From Bacteroidales bacterium (GTDB taxonomy: Bacteria > Bacteroidota > Bacteroidia > Bacteroidales > Paludibacteraceae), in NCBI GenBank assembly GCA_022783865.1, contig JALFYY010000015.1, positions 1 to 64,000 of the forward strand: a stretch of DNA of 64,000 nucleotides. The letters are read 5' to 3'. The notes under the pieces were generated by a model. The model was not told where the DNA came from. It did no database searches and saw only the letters and a list, made by a program, of their open reading frames with translations. The position numbers and the translations under genes were made by a program. Position 1 is the stretch's first letter; each line of letters opens with the position of its first letter. This document shows positions 10,601 to 18,092 of the stretch, piece after piece.

Positions 10601-11069
10601 TGTACTTGTTGTCGTAAGTGATGTAAGGGTCGTCCAAGTCCACCCAGTAACCCATCTGTTTTGTGAGGTTCGTCCATTCTTTGGTATATTTCATCACTTC
10701 CTTGCGGCAAGCGGCGTTGTACTCGTCCACCGAAATCTTTTTGCCGATATCTTCTTTGGTGATGCCCAGCATTTTCTCTACACCCAACTCAACCGGCAGT
10801 CCGTGTGTATCCCAACCGGCTTTGCGTTGTACCTCAAAGCCTTGCATGGTTTTGTAACGGCAGAAAGTGTCTTTTATCGTGCGCGACAATACGTGGTGGA
10901 TGCCGGGCATGCCGTTAGCCGAAGGGGGGCCTTCGAAGAACAGGAACTTGGGCTGTCCTGCGCGTGTTTTTACGCTTTGTTCAAACAAATGTTCTTTTTC
11001 CCAATCAGCAAGCATCTCCCTACTGATCAGCGAGAGATCAAATTGGTGATATTCGTTAAAATGTTTCAT
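7626..11069 (-). CDS. ileS: Isoleucyl-tRNA synthetase
   Basis: A 1147-residue class I synthetase that charges tRNA-Ile and edits misactivated valine. The HIGH region is the Bacteroidetes form, NGMPGIHHVLSR at about residues 52-63, and the KMSKS loop is KMSKR at residue 698. Between them lies the editing domain (LAWTTTPWTLPSNTALCVG). The start MKHFNEYHQFDLS is supported by a strong upstream promoter and by family alignment. It is the first gene of an operon continuing into four envelope genes. A leader of about 215 nt separates the predicted transcription start (near 11280) from the ATG; I found no recognisable riboswitch in it. Confidence 0.98.
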   Translation of the reverse strand: MKHFNEYHQFDLSLISREMLADWEKEHLFEQSVKTRAGQPKFLFFEGPPSANGMPGIHHVLSRTIKDTFCRYKTMQGFEVQRKAGWDTHGLPVELGVEKMLGITKEDIGKKISVDEYNAACRKEVMKYTKEWTNLTKQMGYWVDLDDPYITYDNKYIETLWYLLKELYKKGYLYKGYTIQPYSPAAGTGLSSHELNQPGCYRDVKDTTCTVQFLIRSQEPGQKTKDTSVPAVFSIAEREGLPIYALAWTTTPWTLPSNTALCVGEKIEYCFVKSANPYSGQEGIYIIAKALVNNYFTTEADENTQKQNKPQAVILGECTGKELVGLSYEQLIPWAKPKAEPTETNAFHIIPGDYVTTEDGTGIVHIAPTFGADDAFVAKKANVPAMIFLTKKGEKRPMVDMTGKFFLLEDIDEDFAREYIDTEKYAQWQGRYVKNAYDATLTDKDETLDIAICMALKADGRAFRIEKHVHNYPHCWRTDKPIIYYPLDSWFIKSTAARDEMIRLNNTIRWQPESTGTGRFGKWLENLNDWNLSRSRYWGTPLPIWRTEDGQEEICIGSVKELIEEIEKSIAAGYMTENPYKNFVAGDYSKENYAPENIDLHRPYVDNIVLVSQSGKPMKRESDLIDVWFDSGAMPYAQIHYPFENQDAPRTADFICEGVDQTRGWFFTLHAIHTMIEDKVAYKNVISNGLVLDKNGNKMSKRLGNAVDPFQALNQYGSDPVRWYMLTNSSPWENLKFDQEGVEEVRRKFFGTLYNTYSFFALYANVDGFTGEEKAIDIADRPEIDRWILSLLNTLTEDVTGYYETYEPTRAGRAISDFVQENLSNWYVRLNRKRFWGGEMNEDKLAAYQTLYTCLKTVAQLMAPIAPFYADRLYRDLVSEKESVHLSRFPKADEQLIDKHLESCMQLAQQASSMILALRRRAEKKVRQPLQKAVIPAADQQTLENLQYVAELIKNEVNVKELQIVSKENSEVQLVKKIKPNFKTLGKKYGKLMKELAAAITAMPQADISAFEQKGTWQLPLSETVADIDLTDVEIITEDMPGWLVANDGSLTIALDIEVTEELIEEGIARELINRIQNIRKSSNFEITDKILIQIEQNAATDKAVEHFREYISSQVLAQQLDIVPQLTEAQDLDFEDFIVHINIKKA

Positions 11070-11284
11070 TGTGTATATAGTACTATATCTCGTTATATTT
11101 CAATCTGTATGATGTTGTTTCCCGTCAGTCGGGCGTCTCTTTTTCGATGTCCGGCTTGTCAAATAGTTGATGGTTATGAATGTGGTGAGTAGTATGTAGG
11201 TTCTTGTATCTTATTATTTTACAATCTGTTATCTTTTGTTTGACTGTCATTTGGTTGCCGTGTAGCCACTCTCTGCATTCAACT

Positions 11285-11317
11285 GCAAATATACGAATAT
11301 TTTTGGTTTTCAGCAAA
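11285..11317 (-). promoter_or_regulatory. Promoter of the ileS operon
   Basis: On the minus strand a textbook Bacteroidetes promoter: -33 TTTG (11314-11317), 20 bp, then -7 TATATTTGC (11285-11293). It implies a transcript starting near 11280 with a leader of about 215 nt before ileS. Confidence 0.75.
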
Positions 11318-11379
11318 TTCCCTCCTTTTTTCTGTCACAAAAGCAAACAATAGTGTCCGATAATATTCCTCAATGCTCT

Positions 11380-11403
11380 GTAGAGACGGGGCGTGCCCCG
11401 TCT
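11380..11403 (+). repeat. Palindromic module, ACGGGGC core
   Basis: GTAGAGACGGGGC GT GCCCCGTCT with an 8-bp perfect inverted repeat around a 2-nt centre, preceded by CAATGCTCT. First of four chained modules between 11380 and 11549. The gap 11070-11967 carries no gene: it holds the ileS leader and promoter, these modules, an 11-bp array and a terminator. Confidence 0.85.
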
Positions 11404-11423
11404 AAAATGTTTAACAATGCCCG

Positions 11424-11460
11424 GTAGAGGTGCGATTAGGACTTGTCTGATCGCGTCTAA
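11424..11460 (+). repeat. Palindromic module, GCGATTAGGACTTG core
   Basis: GGTAGAGGTGCGATTAGG followed by ACTTGTCTGATCGCGTCT: same outer GTAGAG...GTCTAAAA frame as the neighbouring modules but with a different, less perfect palindromic core. It is followed by the linker AACCTCCGCCAACGCT that leads into the next module. A close copy lies at 36548-36582. Confidence 0.7.
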
Positions 11461-11478
11461 AACCTCCGCCAACGCTTT

Positions 11479-11502
11479 GTAGAGACGGGGCGTGCCCCGT
11501 CT
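11479..11502 (+). repeat. Palindromic module, ACGGGGC core
   Basis: Second exact copy of the 24-bp GTAGAGACGGGGCGTGCCCC... module in this cluster, followed by the linker AATATATCCGCCAATGCT that also follows the copy at 36504. Confidence 0.85.
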
Positions 11503-11527
11503 AATATATCCGCCAATGCTGTCGGGG

Positions 11528-11549
11528 TGTGGGCGTCCTCGCCCGCAAT
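11528..11549 (+). repeat. Palindromic module, TGGGCG/CGCCC core
   Basis: GTGTGGGCGTCCTCGCCCGCA, a third core type reached through the same CCAATGCTGTCGG linker. Copies are at 36821-36840, 53461-53484 and 57239-57260; a decayed copy (GTGTCCTCGTCCGCA) follows at about 11575. Confidence 0.7.
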
Positions 11550-11702
11550 AGGTCCGATACGTTTGCCGTGTTGTGTGTGTCCTCGTCCGCATACGCCGCC
11601 GGTAGTGATTTGTCTTTTGTTCTTTGTCCTTGTTCCTTTGTCCGACAACGCTGCCAGTGTGCCTTCGTCTCGCCTGTAAAATTGTAAACTGTAGTTGTAA
11701 TT

Positions 11703-11779
11703 TACGTAACATATACGGAAGATATACGTAGGATATACGTAACATATACGTAGGATAAACGGAAGATATACGTAATATT
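11703..11779 (+). repeat. 11-bp tandem array (TACGTARSATA), 7 units
   Basis: Seven contiguous 11-bp units: TACGTAACATA, TACGGAAGATA, TACGTAGGATA, TACGTAACATA, TACGTAGGATA, AACGGAAGATA, TACGTAATATT. The tail CATATGACCC..ATCGAGAC and CTGACTTC at 11780-11813 is shared with the array at 36942-37029. Confidence 0.85.
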
Positions 11780-11864
11780 CATATGACCCTATCGAGACAT
11801 TATCCTGACTTCGTGCTGTCTTCTGTGTACCCGTATCCTGCTCATATCCTGTCCGTATAAAACA

Positions 11865-11902
11865 ATCTGACTTGCAATAGTATGTCCTATTGCAAGTCAG
11901 AT
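11865..11902 (-). terminator. Strong intrinsic terminator after the small lipoprotein gene
   Basis: A perfect 16-bp inverted repeat (ATCTGACTTGCAATAG and its complement) around a 6-nt loop, followed on the minus strand by TTGTTTTAT. It lies 66 bp past the stop of the lipoprotein gene at 11968. Confidence 0.85.
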
Positions 11903-11967
11903 GATACGGATTGAATATCCTTTCTCTCAGCGAAAGCCGGGAGTGTCAATACGGTATGGATATCCGC

Positions 11968-12252
11968 TTATTGCAGCAATCCTTCGTTCATTGCAGCGCA
12001 GTCTTCTTCTGATTTGTTTACTCTCTGCTTTGTAATATCCAGTGTTACGCCCGGAACGTTACCTGCCTGTGCTTTTGCCTCTTCGATAAAATTATCTACA
12101 TCGTCAGGTGTACCATATACATAGGCGGGGGCTTCCACGGTTACACCGGCAATAGTTGTTTTAACCACTACTTTGTAGCAACCCTCTTTGTTACAGGAAG
12201 TCATCAGTCCTGCTGCGAGAACGATAGCTACGGCGATAAATGCTTTCTTCAT
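11968..12252 (-). CDS. Small lipoprotein of unknown function
   Basis: A 94-residue protein with a clear lipoprotein signal (lipobox LMTSC, Cys20). The mature part is about 75 residues, with CNKEGCYKVVVKTT at its start, a short beta-rich stretch (VTVEAPAYVYG) and one further Cys near the C terminus (EEDCAAM). I do not recognise a family. It is a single-gene transcript: its own promoter lies at 12327-12358 and a 16-bp-stem terminator at 11865-11902, which supports it being a real and probably well expressed gene. Confidence 0.8.
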   Translation of the reverse strand: MKKAFIAVAIVLAAGLMTSCNKEGCYKVVVKTTIAGVTVEAPAYVYGTPDDVDNFIEEAKAQAGNVPGVTLDITKQRVNKSEEDCAAMNEGLLQ

Positions 12253-12326
12253 AATAATTAATTGTTTGTTTCCCTACTTTCTTATAGGTGTTTCGGGGTT
12301 ATACCTTGTCTTTTTCTAAAACTTTG

Positions 12327-12358
12327 CAAAGGTAGAAAATAAAATCCGTATATGCAAA
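12327..12358 (-). promoter_or_regulatory. Promoter of the small lipoprotein gene
   Basis: Minus strand: -33 TTTG (12355-12358), exactly 20 bp, -7 TACCTTTG (12327-12334), a full match to the Bacteroidetes consensus. The predicted leader is about 70 nt. Confidence 0.8.
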
Positions 12359-12380
12359 CCATATACGAAAAATCAGCCTT

Positions 12381-12566
12381 TTAGGCATAAATCTCAGCGA
12401 TTTCGTCCAAACAACGTCGGCATAGACAATCCTTATAATGAGCAGCTAAATAGCTTCTTGCACTATCACTCAAGCGTACTCCGCTGCATTGGCAATGCGC
12501 TGTATCACTATGGTTGCACGTAAAACTGCTTCCGCAACGCGGGCATCTTTTCTCTGTCTTGTCCAT
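12381..12566 (-). CDS. Cysteine-rich CWC family protein
   Basis: A 61-residue protein with eight cysteines: CPRCGSSFTC, CQCSGVRLS and DCLCRRCLDEI. This matches the cysteine-rich CWC family, small zinc-ribbon-like proteins of unknown function that are widespread in Bacteroidetes and Proteobacteria. The usual Trp of the CxC segment is Gln here. It is short and cytosolic with no signal peptide. It lies between the tRNA terminator and the promoter of the small lipoprotein. Function is unknown; metal binding is inferred from the paired CxxC/CxC motifs. Confidence 0.8.
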   Translation of the reverse strand: MDKTEKRCPRCGSSFTCNHSDTAHCQCSGVRLSDSARSYLAAHYKDCLCRRCLDEIAEIYA

Positions 12567-12670
12567 ATTATTATCTGATTCTTATCTGATTTTTCCGTAT
12601 CAATATTTATTTCTCACTGTCCCGATTCTCCGATTGCTAAATTACCCGATTGTCCAATCGTCAAATACAT

Positions 12671-12710
12671 ATAAAAACATAAAAGGATACGCTGTCTCAG
12701 CATATCCTTT
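12671..12710 (-). terminator. Intrinsic terminator after the tRNA
   Basis: On the minus strand AAAGGATATGCTG, loop AGA, CAGCGTATCCTTTT, then TATGTTTTTAT. It starts 5 nt past the tRNA 3' end and so ends the tRNA (and possibly metG-tRNA) transcript. Confidence 0.8.
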
Positions 12711-12714
12711 CGTG

Positions 12715-12788
12715 TAGCGGGACCCAGGATTGAACTGGGGACCTCATGATTATGAATCATGCGCTCTAACCAGCTGAGCTATCCCGCC
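12715..12788 (-). tRNA. tRNA with CAT anticodon (tRNA-Met, elongator type likely)
   Basis: A full cloverleaf reads on the minus strand: acceptor GGCGGGA with TCCCGCT (the outermost pair is a G-T wobble), D-arm GCTCAGCTGGTTAGAGC, anticodon stem CATGA/TCATG around loop TTCATAA with anticodon CAT, and T-arm CCCCAGTTCAATCCTGGG. The discriminator is A and no CCA is encoded. The CAT anticodon can belong to elongator Met, initiator Met or a lysidine-modified Ile tRNA. The D-arm and the absence of initiator-type GGG/CCC anticodon-stem pairs argue against the initiator. It lies 107 bp downstream of metG in the same orientation. Confidence 0.93.
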
Positions 12789-12895
12789 GTTTCTTATTAA
12801 CCATTAAAATTACCAAATAGAGCACTCTCCATTTTGCGGGTGCAAAAGTAATACTTTTATTTTAATTGTGCAATAGAAGCACGATTTTTTCTTTC

Positions 12896-14950
12896 TTACC
12901 CTACACTTACGCCATTCCTCACTTCTTTGCTCGGTGTAATAAGGACAAGCTTCCCGTCAGCATTTACAGCCGAAAGTATCATGCCCTCCGACTCTATGCC
13001 CATCATCTTTCTCGGCGGGAAATTAGCTATGAACAGTATTTGCATTCCTACCAGTTCTTCGGGGTTCGGATAACTTTGTGCGATACCCGACAATATGGTG
13101 CGTCCGCCCATACCGTCGTCAATCCGGAACTGCAGCAACTTGTCGGATTTCTTTACCTTTTGGCATTCCAGCACCGTTCCGACACGGATGTCCGCTTTGT
13201 CAAACTCTTCGATATTGGTAAGCGCTTTGACTGCTGCAGGCTTGTAAGCCTTCATCTCATTCTCTTTCCTGATACGTGCCAGGCGGTCCAATTGCTTTTG
13301 TATGGCTTCGTCGTCAATCTTCTCGAACAGGAGTTCGGGAGTGTTGATGCTGTGTCCTGCCGGCAGTATGTCAATGCTGCCCAGTTCTTCCCACGCTGCT
13401 TTGTCAATATTGAGCATCTTGCGCAGTTTCTCTGCAGAGAACGGAAGGAAAGGCTCGAAAGCTATACTCAGGTTGGCGGCAATCTGCATACTGAGATGAA
13501 GAATGGTTCCTACTCTTTCCATATCGGTTTTCGCAAGTTTCCACGGCTCTGTATCGGCAAGATACTTATTGCCTATGCGTGCTAAGTTCATAGCCTCCTT
13601 TTGGGCGTCGCGGAAGCGGAAATTGTTCAGATAGTCTTCTACCCTAGCTTTGACGTCAGTGAACTCTTGAATGGTTGCTTGGTCGTAATCACTGAGTGCT
13701 GCCCGTGCCGGTACTTTGCTGTCGAAGTACTTGTGTGTCAGTACCATCGCACGGTTGATGAAGTTGCCGAATATGGCAACCAGCTCGTTGTTGTTGCGTG
13801 CCTGGAAATCACTCCAGGTGAAGTCGTTGTCTTTTGTTTCGGGAGCGTTGGCGGTCAGTACGTATCGCAGTACGTCTTGCTTGCCGGGGAAGTCGCGCAA
13901 GTATTCGTGAAGCCATACCGCCCAGTTGCGTGACGTCGATATTTTGTCACCTTCTAGATTCAGGAACTCGTTCGAAGGCACATTGTCGGGCAATATATAG
14001 CTTCCGTCAGCCTTCAGCATAGCCGGGAATACGATACAGTGGAACACTATATTGTCCTTGCCTATGAAGTGTATAAGGCGTGTTTCGGGGTCTTTCCACC
14101 ATGTCTCCCAGTTGCCGTATTTTTCAGGTTGGGCTGCGCAAGCCTCTTGCGTGTTGGAGATATAGCCGATAGGAGCATCGAACCATACGTACAGTACTTT
14201 ACCTTCCGCCCCTTCGATAGGCAACGGAATGCCCCAGTCAAGGTCACGGCTCACTGCGCGTGGTTTCAAGCCGAGATCAAGCCACGATTTGCATTGGCCA
14301 TATACATTCGGACGCCACTCTTTGTGCCCTTCCAGTATCCACTTGCGCAACCACTCTTCGTGCTTGTCCAAAGGCAGATACCAGTGTTTCGTTTCTTTCT
14401 TTACGAGCTTGCCGCCGGATATAGCCGACTGCGGGTTAATCAGTTCATCGGGTGAGAGCGACGTTCCGCATTTCTCGCACTGGTCGCCGTATGCGCCTTG
14501 TGCATGGCAATGGGGGCACTCCCCTACTATATAGCGGTCGGCAAGGAACTGACGGGCTTCCTCGTCGTAATACTGCTCCGATGTTTGCGTAATGAATTCG
14601 TTTTTGTCATAGAGCTTCTTGAAGAAGTCGGAAGCAGTCTTTTGGTGCTGCTCCGATGTGGTACGCGAATAGATATCAAAAGAGATACCGAACTCACGGA
14701 AAGAGTCTTTTATCAGCGTGTGGTACCTGTCCACAATATCTTGCGGCGTTACGCCTTCTTTGCGTGCTTTGATAGTGATAGGTACGCCGTGTTCATCGCT
14801 GCCTCCGATGAACATTACGGGTTGTTTTTTCAAACGCAGATATCTGACATAGATATCGGCAGGTACATATACGCCTGCCAGGTGCCCGATGTGTACGGGA
14901 CCGTTGGCATAAGGCAATGCTGAGGTTACCAAGGTTCGTTTGAAAGCCAT
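12896..14950 (-). CDS. metG: Methionyl-tRNA synthetase
   Basis: A 684-residue class I synthetase that charges tRNA-Met. HIGH motif VHIGHLAG at residues 20-23; the KMSKS loop is the variant KISTS starting at Lys336, as in the MetG1 type; a zinc knuckle [17 protein letters not shown] lies in the connective domain. The C-terminal 110 residues (from [13 protein letters not shown]) are the EMAP/Trbp111-like tRNA-binding domain for dimerisation. A CAT-anticodon tRNA follows on the same strand. A promoter lies 150 bp upstream and overlaps a divergent one. Confidence 0.98.
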   Translation of the reverse strand: MAFKRTLVTSALPYANGPVHIGHLAGVYVPADIYVRYLRLKKQPVMFIGGSDEHGVPITIKARKEGVTPQDIVDRYHTLIKDSFREFGISFDIYSRTTSEQHQKTASDFFKKLYDKNEFITQTSEQYYDEEARQFLADRYIVGECPHCHAQGAYGDQCEKCGTSLSPDELINPQSAISGGKLVKKETKHWYLPLDKHEEWLRKWILEGHKEWRPNVYGQCKSWLDLGLKPRAVSRDLDWGIPLPIEGAEGKVLYVWFDAPIGYISNTQEACAAQPEKYGNWETWWKDPETRLIHFIGKDNIVFHCIVFPAMLKADGSYILPDNVPSNEFLNLEGDKISTSRNWAVWLHEYLRDFPGKQDVLRYVLTANAPETKDNDFTWSDFQARNNNELVAIFGNFINRAMVLTHKYFDSKVPARAALSDYDQATIQEFTDVKARVEDYLNNFRFRDAQKEAMNLARIGNKYLADTEPWKLAKTDMERVGTILHLSMQIAANLSIAFEPFLPFSAEKLRKMLNIDKAAWEELGSIDILPAGHSINTPELLFEKIDDEAIQKQLDRLARIRKENEMKAYKPAAVKALTNIEEFDKADIRVGTVLECQKVKKSDKLLQFRIDDGMGGRTILSGIAQSYPNPEELVGMQILFIANFPPRKMMGIESEGMILSAVNADGKLVLITPSKEVRNGVSVG

Positions 14951-15017
14951 ATTTGTCTATTATTTACTTTATTATGTATAAAAAATTGCCGAAAGCGTTG
15001 TTTTTGTGCTCCAATAG

Positions 15018-15049
15018 TTTGCTCTATTCCGAGAAAGATTGTATCTTTG
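15018..15049 (+). promoter_or_regulatory. Promoter of the outer-membrane protein gene at 15187
   Basis: -33 TTTG (15018-15021), 20 bp, -7 TATCTTTG (15042-15049): exact consensus. Transcription would start near 15056, leaving a leader of about 130 nt that runs across the metG promoter. Confidence 0.8.
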
Positions 15050-15105
15050 CTCTCCGAATAAAATTGATATTGTGAGATACCATATCTCTTGCACAAAAAC
15101 TTCCG

Positions 15106-15137
15106 CAAAGGTACGGCATTTTTTTGGAATAACCAAC
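15106..15137 (-). promoter_or_regulatory. Promoter of metG
   Basis: Minus strand: -33 GTTG (15134-15137), 20 bp, -7 TACCTTTG (15106-15113). The predicted start near 15099 lies inside the leader of the divergent gene, so the two 5' ends overlap by about 40 nt. Confidence 0.75.
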
Positions 15138-15186
15138 AGATGGGACGTATGCAGTGCGGGAGAAAGTTAACAAAACAAAAGATACG

Positions 15187-16107
15187 ATGAAAAAAACAGC
15201 TTTGCTAATCGCTTGTATGGTTGTGGGTATGTCTTTGTCCGCACAAGTGAAAAACTATATAACACTCTGGGGTGATTTGGGAGAGGCTTCGTTGCTCTCT
15301 GACATCAGTAATGTGCAGAACGGGGCAAGTCTGGGCGTAGGCGGCGGTATAGGTGTAGGATACGAACTCTATGCCAACCGTTTCCTTTTGGATGTGGGCG
15401 TAGGAATCAATGTATCACATTCCGCTTTCTCGCTCAATCCCTATGCATCTACATTGCCTGACCAGACTGACTCCGAGGGAGACAGATTCAATTACATCTT
15501 TACCCTCAACGACCGGCAAGACGCATATACCAATACCTCTTTGCAAATCCCTTTGTTACTGGGTGCTCAGCTGAACCGCTTCTATTTCCTGGTGGGCGTT
15601 AAGCTGGATGCCAGCCTTTTGGTCAATACCCGTGTATCTACGGTTATCTCTTCCGAAGGTGAATATCCGATGTTCATAGACCCGTTTACGGGGATGCCGG
15701 AACATATGTTTTTCAACGACTATGTACTGGAACAGAAAGGCAAGGTGGATTTCAAGACCAACGTAATGGCATCTGCCGAAATCGGTTGGCGTTTGGGACA
15801 TATCGACAACAGTACCGGTTTCGACGTACCGAAACCCAAGACGCTCTACCGTATAGGTTTGTTTGCCGACTACGGCATATTTGATGTGCATTACCGCAGC
15901 AACAAGCCCGCTGTTGTATTGCCTGAGACATTCAATGCCGAGAACATGACATCCGATATGGCAGTGAACGATATTCTTTCGACAAGCCAGGCGCAGAAGA
16001 TTGTCAACAACCTGCTTGTGGGAGTGAAGTTCACCGTCTTGTTCCAACTGCCAGAACCGAAGAAATGTGTCTTCTGCAACGACGACTATACTTATCTGTA
16101 CCGCTAA
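15187..16107 (+). CDS. Outer-membrane beta-barrel protein (porin-like, unknown role)
   Basis: A 306-residue exported protein. I chose the ATG at 15187 because it opens a clean signal peptide (MKKTALLIACMVVGMS, cleavage near LSAQ); the upstream in-frame start adds only polar residues. The mature part has alternating aromatic/hydrophobic strands, many glycines (VGGGIGVGYELY) and repeated turns, typical of Bacteroidetes OmpA-N/PorT-like barrels of 8-12 strands. I cannot name the family. It has its own promoter and a hairpin terminator after the stop, so it is monocistronic, divergent from metG and convergent with cdaA. Confidence 0.75.
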   Translation: MKKTALLIACMVVGMSLSAQVKNYITLWGDLGEASLLSDISNVQNGASLGVGGGIGVGYELYANRFLLDVGVGINVSHSAFSLNPYASTLPDQTDSEGDRFNYIFTLNDRQDAYTNTSLQIPLLLGAQLNRFYFLVGVKLDASLLVNTRVSTVISSEGEYPMFIDPFTGMPEHMFFNDYVLEQKGKVDFKTNVMASAEIGWRLGHIDNSTGFDVPKPKTLYRIGLFADYGIFDVHYRSNKPAVVLPETFNAENMTSDMAVNDILSTSQAQKIVNNLLVGVKFTVLFQLPEPKKCVFCNDDYTYLYR

Positions 16108-16162
16108 TAACAACTCTTCTCCAACAAAGATACTACCAACGGGGCACTGTTCCCTTGCAAAA

Positions 16163-16200
16163 ACAATATCCTCCAACCGCCAAGGTCAGAGGATATTTGT
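16163..16200. terminator. Probable bidirectional terminator between convergent genes
   Basis: ACAATATCCTC and GAGGATATTTGT form an inverted repeat around a 15-nt loop, between the convergent outer-membrane protein gene and cdaA. T-rich DNA follows on the plus strand. The remainder of the gap holds a direct repeat of CGGCTCTTTGAAA (about 16250 and 16273). Confidence 0.55.
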
Positions 16201-16294
16201 TATATTGCCTGTCCTGTTCTTCGCTGATGCTTTATCCAAAGTGCCATTTCGGCTCTTTGAAATGATGGTTCCGGCTCTTTGAAACAAACTATGG

Positions 16295-17062
16295 TTACGC
16301 CATGGCACGGATGAGGGTTTTCTGGAGTTCGTCGATGTTGACGGTATGGATGGTATCGTGTTCCGCCACGGATATCCTGCCGGTTTCTTCGGAGACAATG
16401 ATAACTATGGCATCCGATTTCTCTGTCATTCCCAAGGCTGCACGATGGCGCATACCGTATCTCTTCGGAAGATCGAGATTCTTTGAGACGGGCAATATAC
16501 AGCCTGCGCTATGCAAACGTCCGTCTGCAATGAAGAGTGCTCCGTCGTGCAAGGGACTGTTTTTGAAGAAGATGTTTTCTATCAGGTCGGTATTGATGAT
16601 GGCATCGATACGCTCTCCCGATTCCATATAGGTGTGCAGGTTTTCGGTTTGCGGAAGTACAATCAGAGCACCGGTTTTCGATTGCGACATGTCTTTGCAA
16701 GCCATCACAATCTGCATGATGTTGTTGTCGATGGTTTCCTGTTTCTTATTGGCATGCAAGCGGTTCTGCAACGAACGCATATTGAAGCGCGAACCAAGAT
16801 GCGAGAAGAAGGAACGTATCTCGTCCTGGAAAATAACGATAAGGGCAATGGCGCCCACGCTGATGATACGGTCGAACAACGCTCCTGTCAGTTCGAGATT
16901 GAAGATATACGACACCACGTACCATACAAACAGAAAGGAAAAGATGCCCCAGAATACGTTGGCGGCACCGGAACGCTTGAGGATACGGAACGTTTCGTAG
17001 AGGATAATAGCCACTACCAATATATCGATGATATCTTTGACTCCTATTTGAAATCCCATCAT
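16295..17062 (-). CDS. cdaA: Diadenylate cyclase CdaA (c-di-AMP synthase)
   Basis: A 255-residue membrane protein that condenses two ATP to cyclic di-AMP. Three N-terminal helices (about residues 8-25, 34-53, 62-80) precede a DAC domain with the diagnostic DGA motif (LHDGALFI, Asp173) and RHR motif (MRHRAALG, Arg205), plus the conserved acidic EETGRIS near the end. Length is typical of CdaA/YbbP. The start could be either of two adjacent Met codons. It follows folP by 6 bp, a common Bacteroidetes gene pair, so both are probably one transcript. In other bacteria c-di-AMP controls osmotic and wall homeostasis. Confidence 0.95.
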   Translation of the reverse strand: MMGFQIGVKDIIDILVVAIILYETFRILKRSGAANVFWGIFSFLFVWYVVSYIFNLELTGALFDRIISVGAIALIVIFQDEIRSFFSHLGSRFNMRSLQNRLHANKKQETIDNNIMQIVMACKDMSQSKTGALIVLPQTENLHTYMESGERIDAIINTDLIENIFFKNSPLHDGALFIADGRLHSAGCILPVSKNLDLPKRYGMRHRAALGMTEKSDAIVIIVSEETGRISVAEHDTIHTVNIDELQKTLIRAMA

Positions 17063-17068
17063 AGTTGT

Positions 17069-17905
17069 TTATTGTATATATTGTCGGTAAATACGGATTG
17101 CTTCGACAGCCGGCAGGACATCGTGAACACGCAGGATGGCTGCGCCGTTTTGCAGGGCGAGCATATTGGCAGCCGTTGTGCCGTTGAGTGCATCCTGCGG
17201 TGTACAGCCGAGCAGTTTGTATATCATCGATTTGCGTGACAAGCCTGCCAGAACAGGGCAGTCAAGGATTTGCAACTGCGGCATCTTGCGAAGCAGCATA
17301 TAGTTCTGCTCCAAAGTCTTGGCAAAACCAAAGCCGGGGTCGATGATGATATCGCTGACCCCAAGGGTGTGGAGGCGGTCGATTTTTGCTTGGAAACAGT
17401 CAATCATCTCTGCCATGAGGTCGGTATAGAGGGTTTGTTGTTGCATGGTTTTGGGTGTACCTCGCATGTGCATCATGATGTAGGGCACATGCAGTCGGGC
17501 AATTGTCGGAAACATTTGTTCATCCAGACATCCGGCTGATATGTCGTTGACAATATGTGCACCGTATTCCATAACGCTGCGTTTGGCTATTCCGGCACGG
17601 AAAGTGTCGATGGAGAGGACAGCCTGAGGGAAGGCTTTGGTCAGAAGCCTGAGAGCGTGCTCTACTCTGTTCCATTCTTCTTCTTCCGGGATTTCTCCGG
17701 CATCCGGCCGGGTGGAATAACCGCCTATATCCAAGATGGTTGCCCCTTGCTGCAAAGCTGTTTCCGCCTTTCGGAGAATATCCTCGTCGGTTCGGCACCG
17801 GCTGCCGCTGTAGAAACTGTCGGGCGTACAATTGATGATTGCCATTACGACGGGTGTGTCGAACGACATCAGTCTGCCTTTTATGTTGAGTGCGAATGGT
17901 TTCAT
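17069..17905 (-). CDS. folP: Dihydropteroate synthase
   Basis: A 278-residue folate-pathway enzyme that joins 4-aminobenzoate to dihydropterin pyrophosphate; the sulfonamide target. Visible signatures: AIINCTPDSFYSGSR near the N terminus (pyrophosphate loop), DIGGYSTRPDA, DPGFGFAKT, and GLSRKSM in the second half. These are in family order and the length is normal. It is the first gene of the folP-cdaA pair. A candidate -7 element TAACTTTG lies on the minus strand at 17931-17938, about 25 bp before the ATG, but its -33 box is weak. Confidence 0.97.
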   Translation of the reverse strand: MKPFALNIKGRLMSFDTPVVMAIINCTPDSFYSGSRCRTDEDILRKAETALQQGATILDIGGYSTRPDAGEIPEEEEWNRVEHALRLLTKAFPQAVLSIDTFRAGIAKRSVMEYGAHIVNDISAGCLDEQMFPTIARLHVPYIMMHMRGTPKTMQQQTLYTDLMAEMIDCFQAKIDRLHTLGVSDIIIDPGFGFAKTLEQNYMLLRKMPQLQILDCPVLAGLSRKSMIYKLLGCTPQDALNGTTAANMLALQNGAAILRVHDVLPAVEAIRIYRQYIQ

Positions 17906-18059
17906 TTGCCGGTGTGTATAAGTCAGGCGACAAAGTTACGAATAATCTTCGACATAATAGCGAAAACGGCTCGTAAATTTGTTGCGGTCGGCAGAAAGGT
18001 ATATTTGAGTGTATATTCGGTTGGCTTTCGGTGCATTTTCAGTGTATATATCGCTACGC

Positions 18060-18092
18060 TATCCCTAAAGTATCCCTAAAGTATCCCTAAAG
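18060..18092 (-). repeat. 11-bp tandem array (TATCCCTAAAG), 3 perfect units
   Basis: Three identical 11-bp units. The register continues to about 18158 as degenerate 11-bp units with a GGAA-like core (AATTGGAAGCA, AGCTGGAAGGG, AGCAGAAAGAG, ATGCGGAAAAA). The unit is the reverse complement of the CTTTAGGGATA unit at 53521-53564. The rest of the gap 17906-18299 holds the folP and gldJ promoter regions. Confidence 0.75.

Noticed and set aside
11093..11280. T-box or other tRNA-sensing leader before ileS
   Set aside because: No T-box sequence (AGGGTGGNACCGCG-like) or specifier loop was visible; T-boxes are rare outside Firmicutes.
11335..11745. 136-codon minus-strand ORF
   Set aside because: Encoded entirely by palindromic modules and part of the 11-bp array; low-complexity product.
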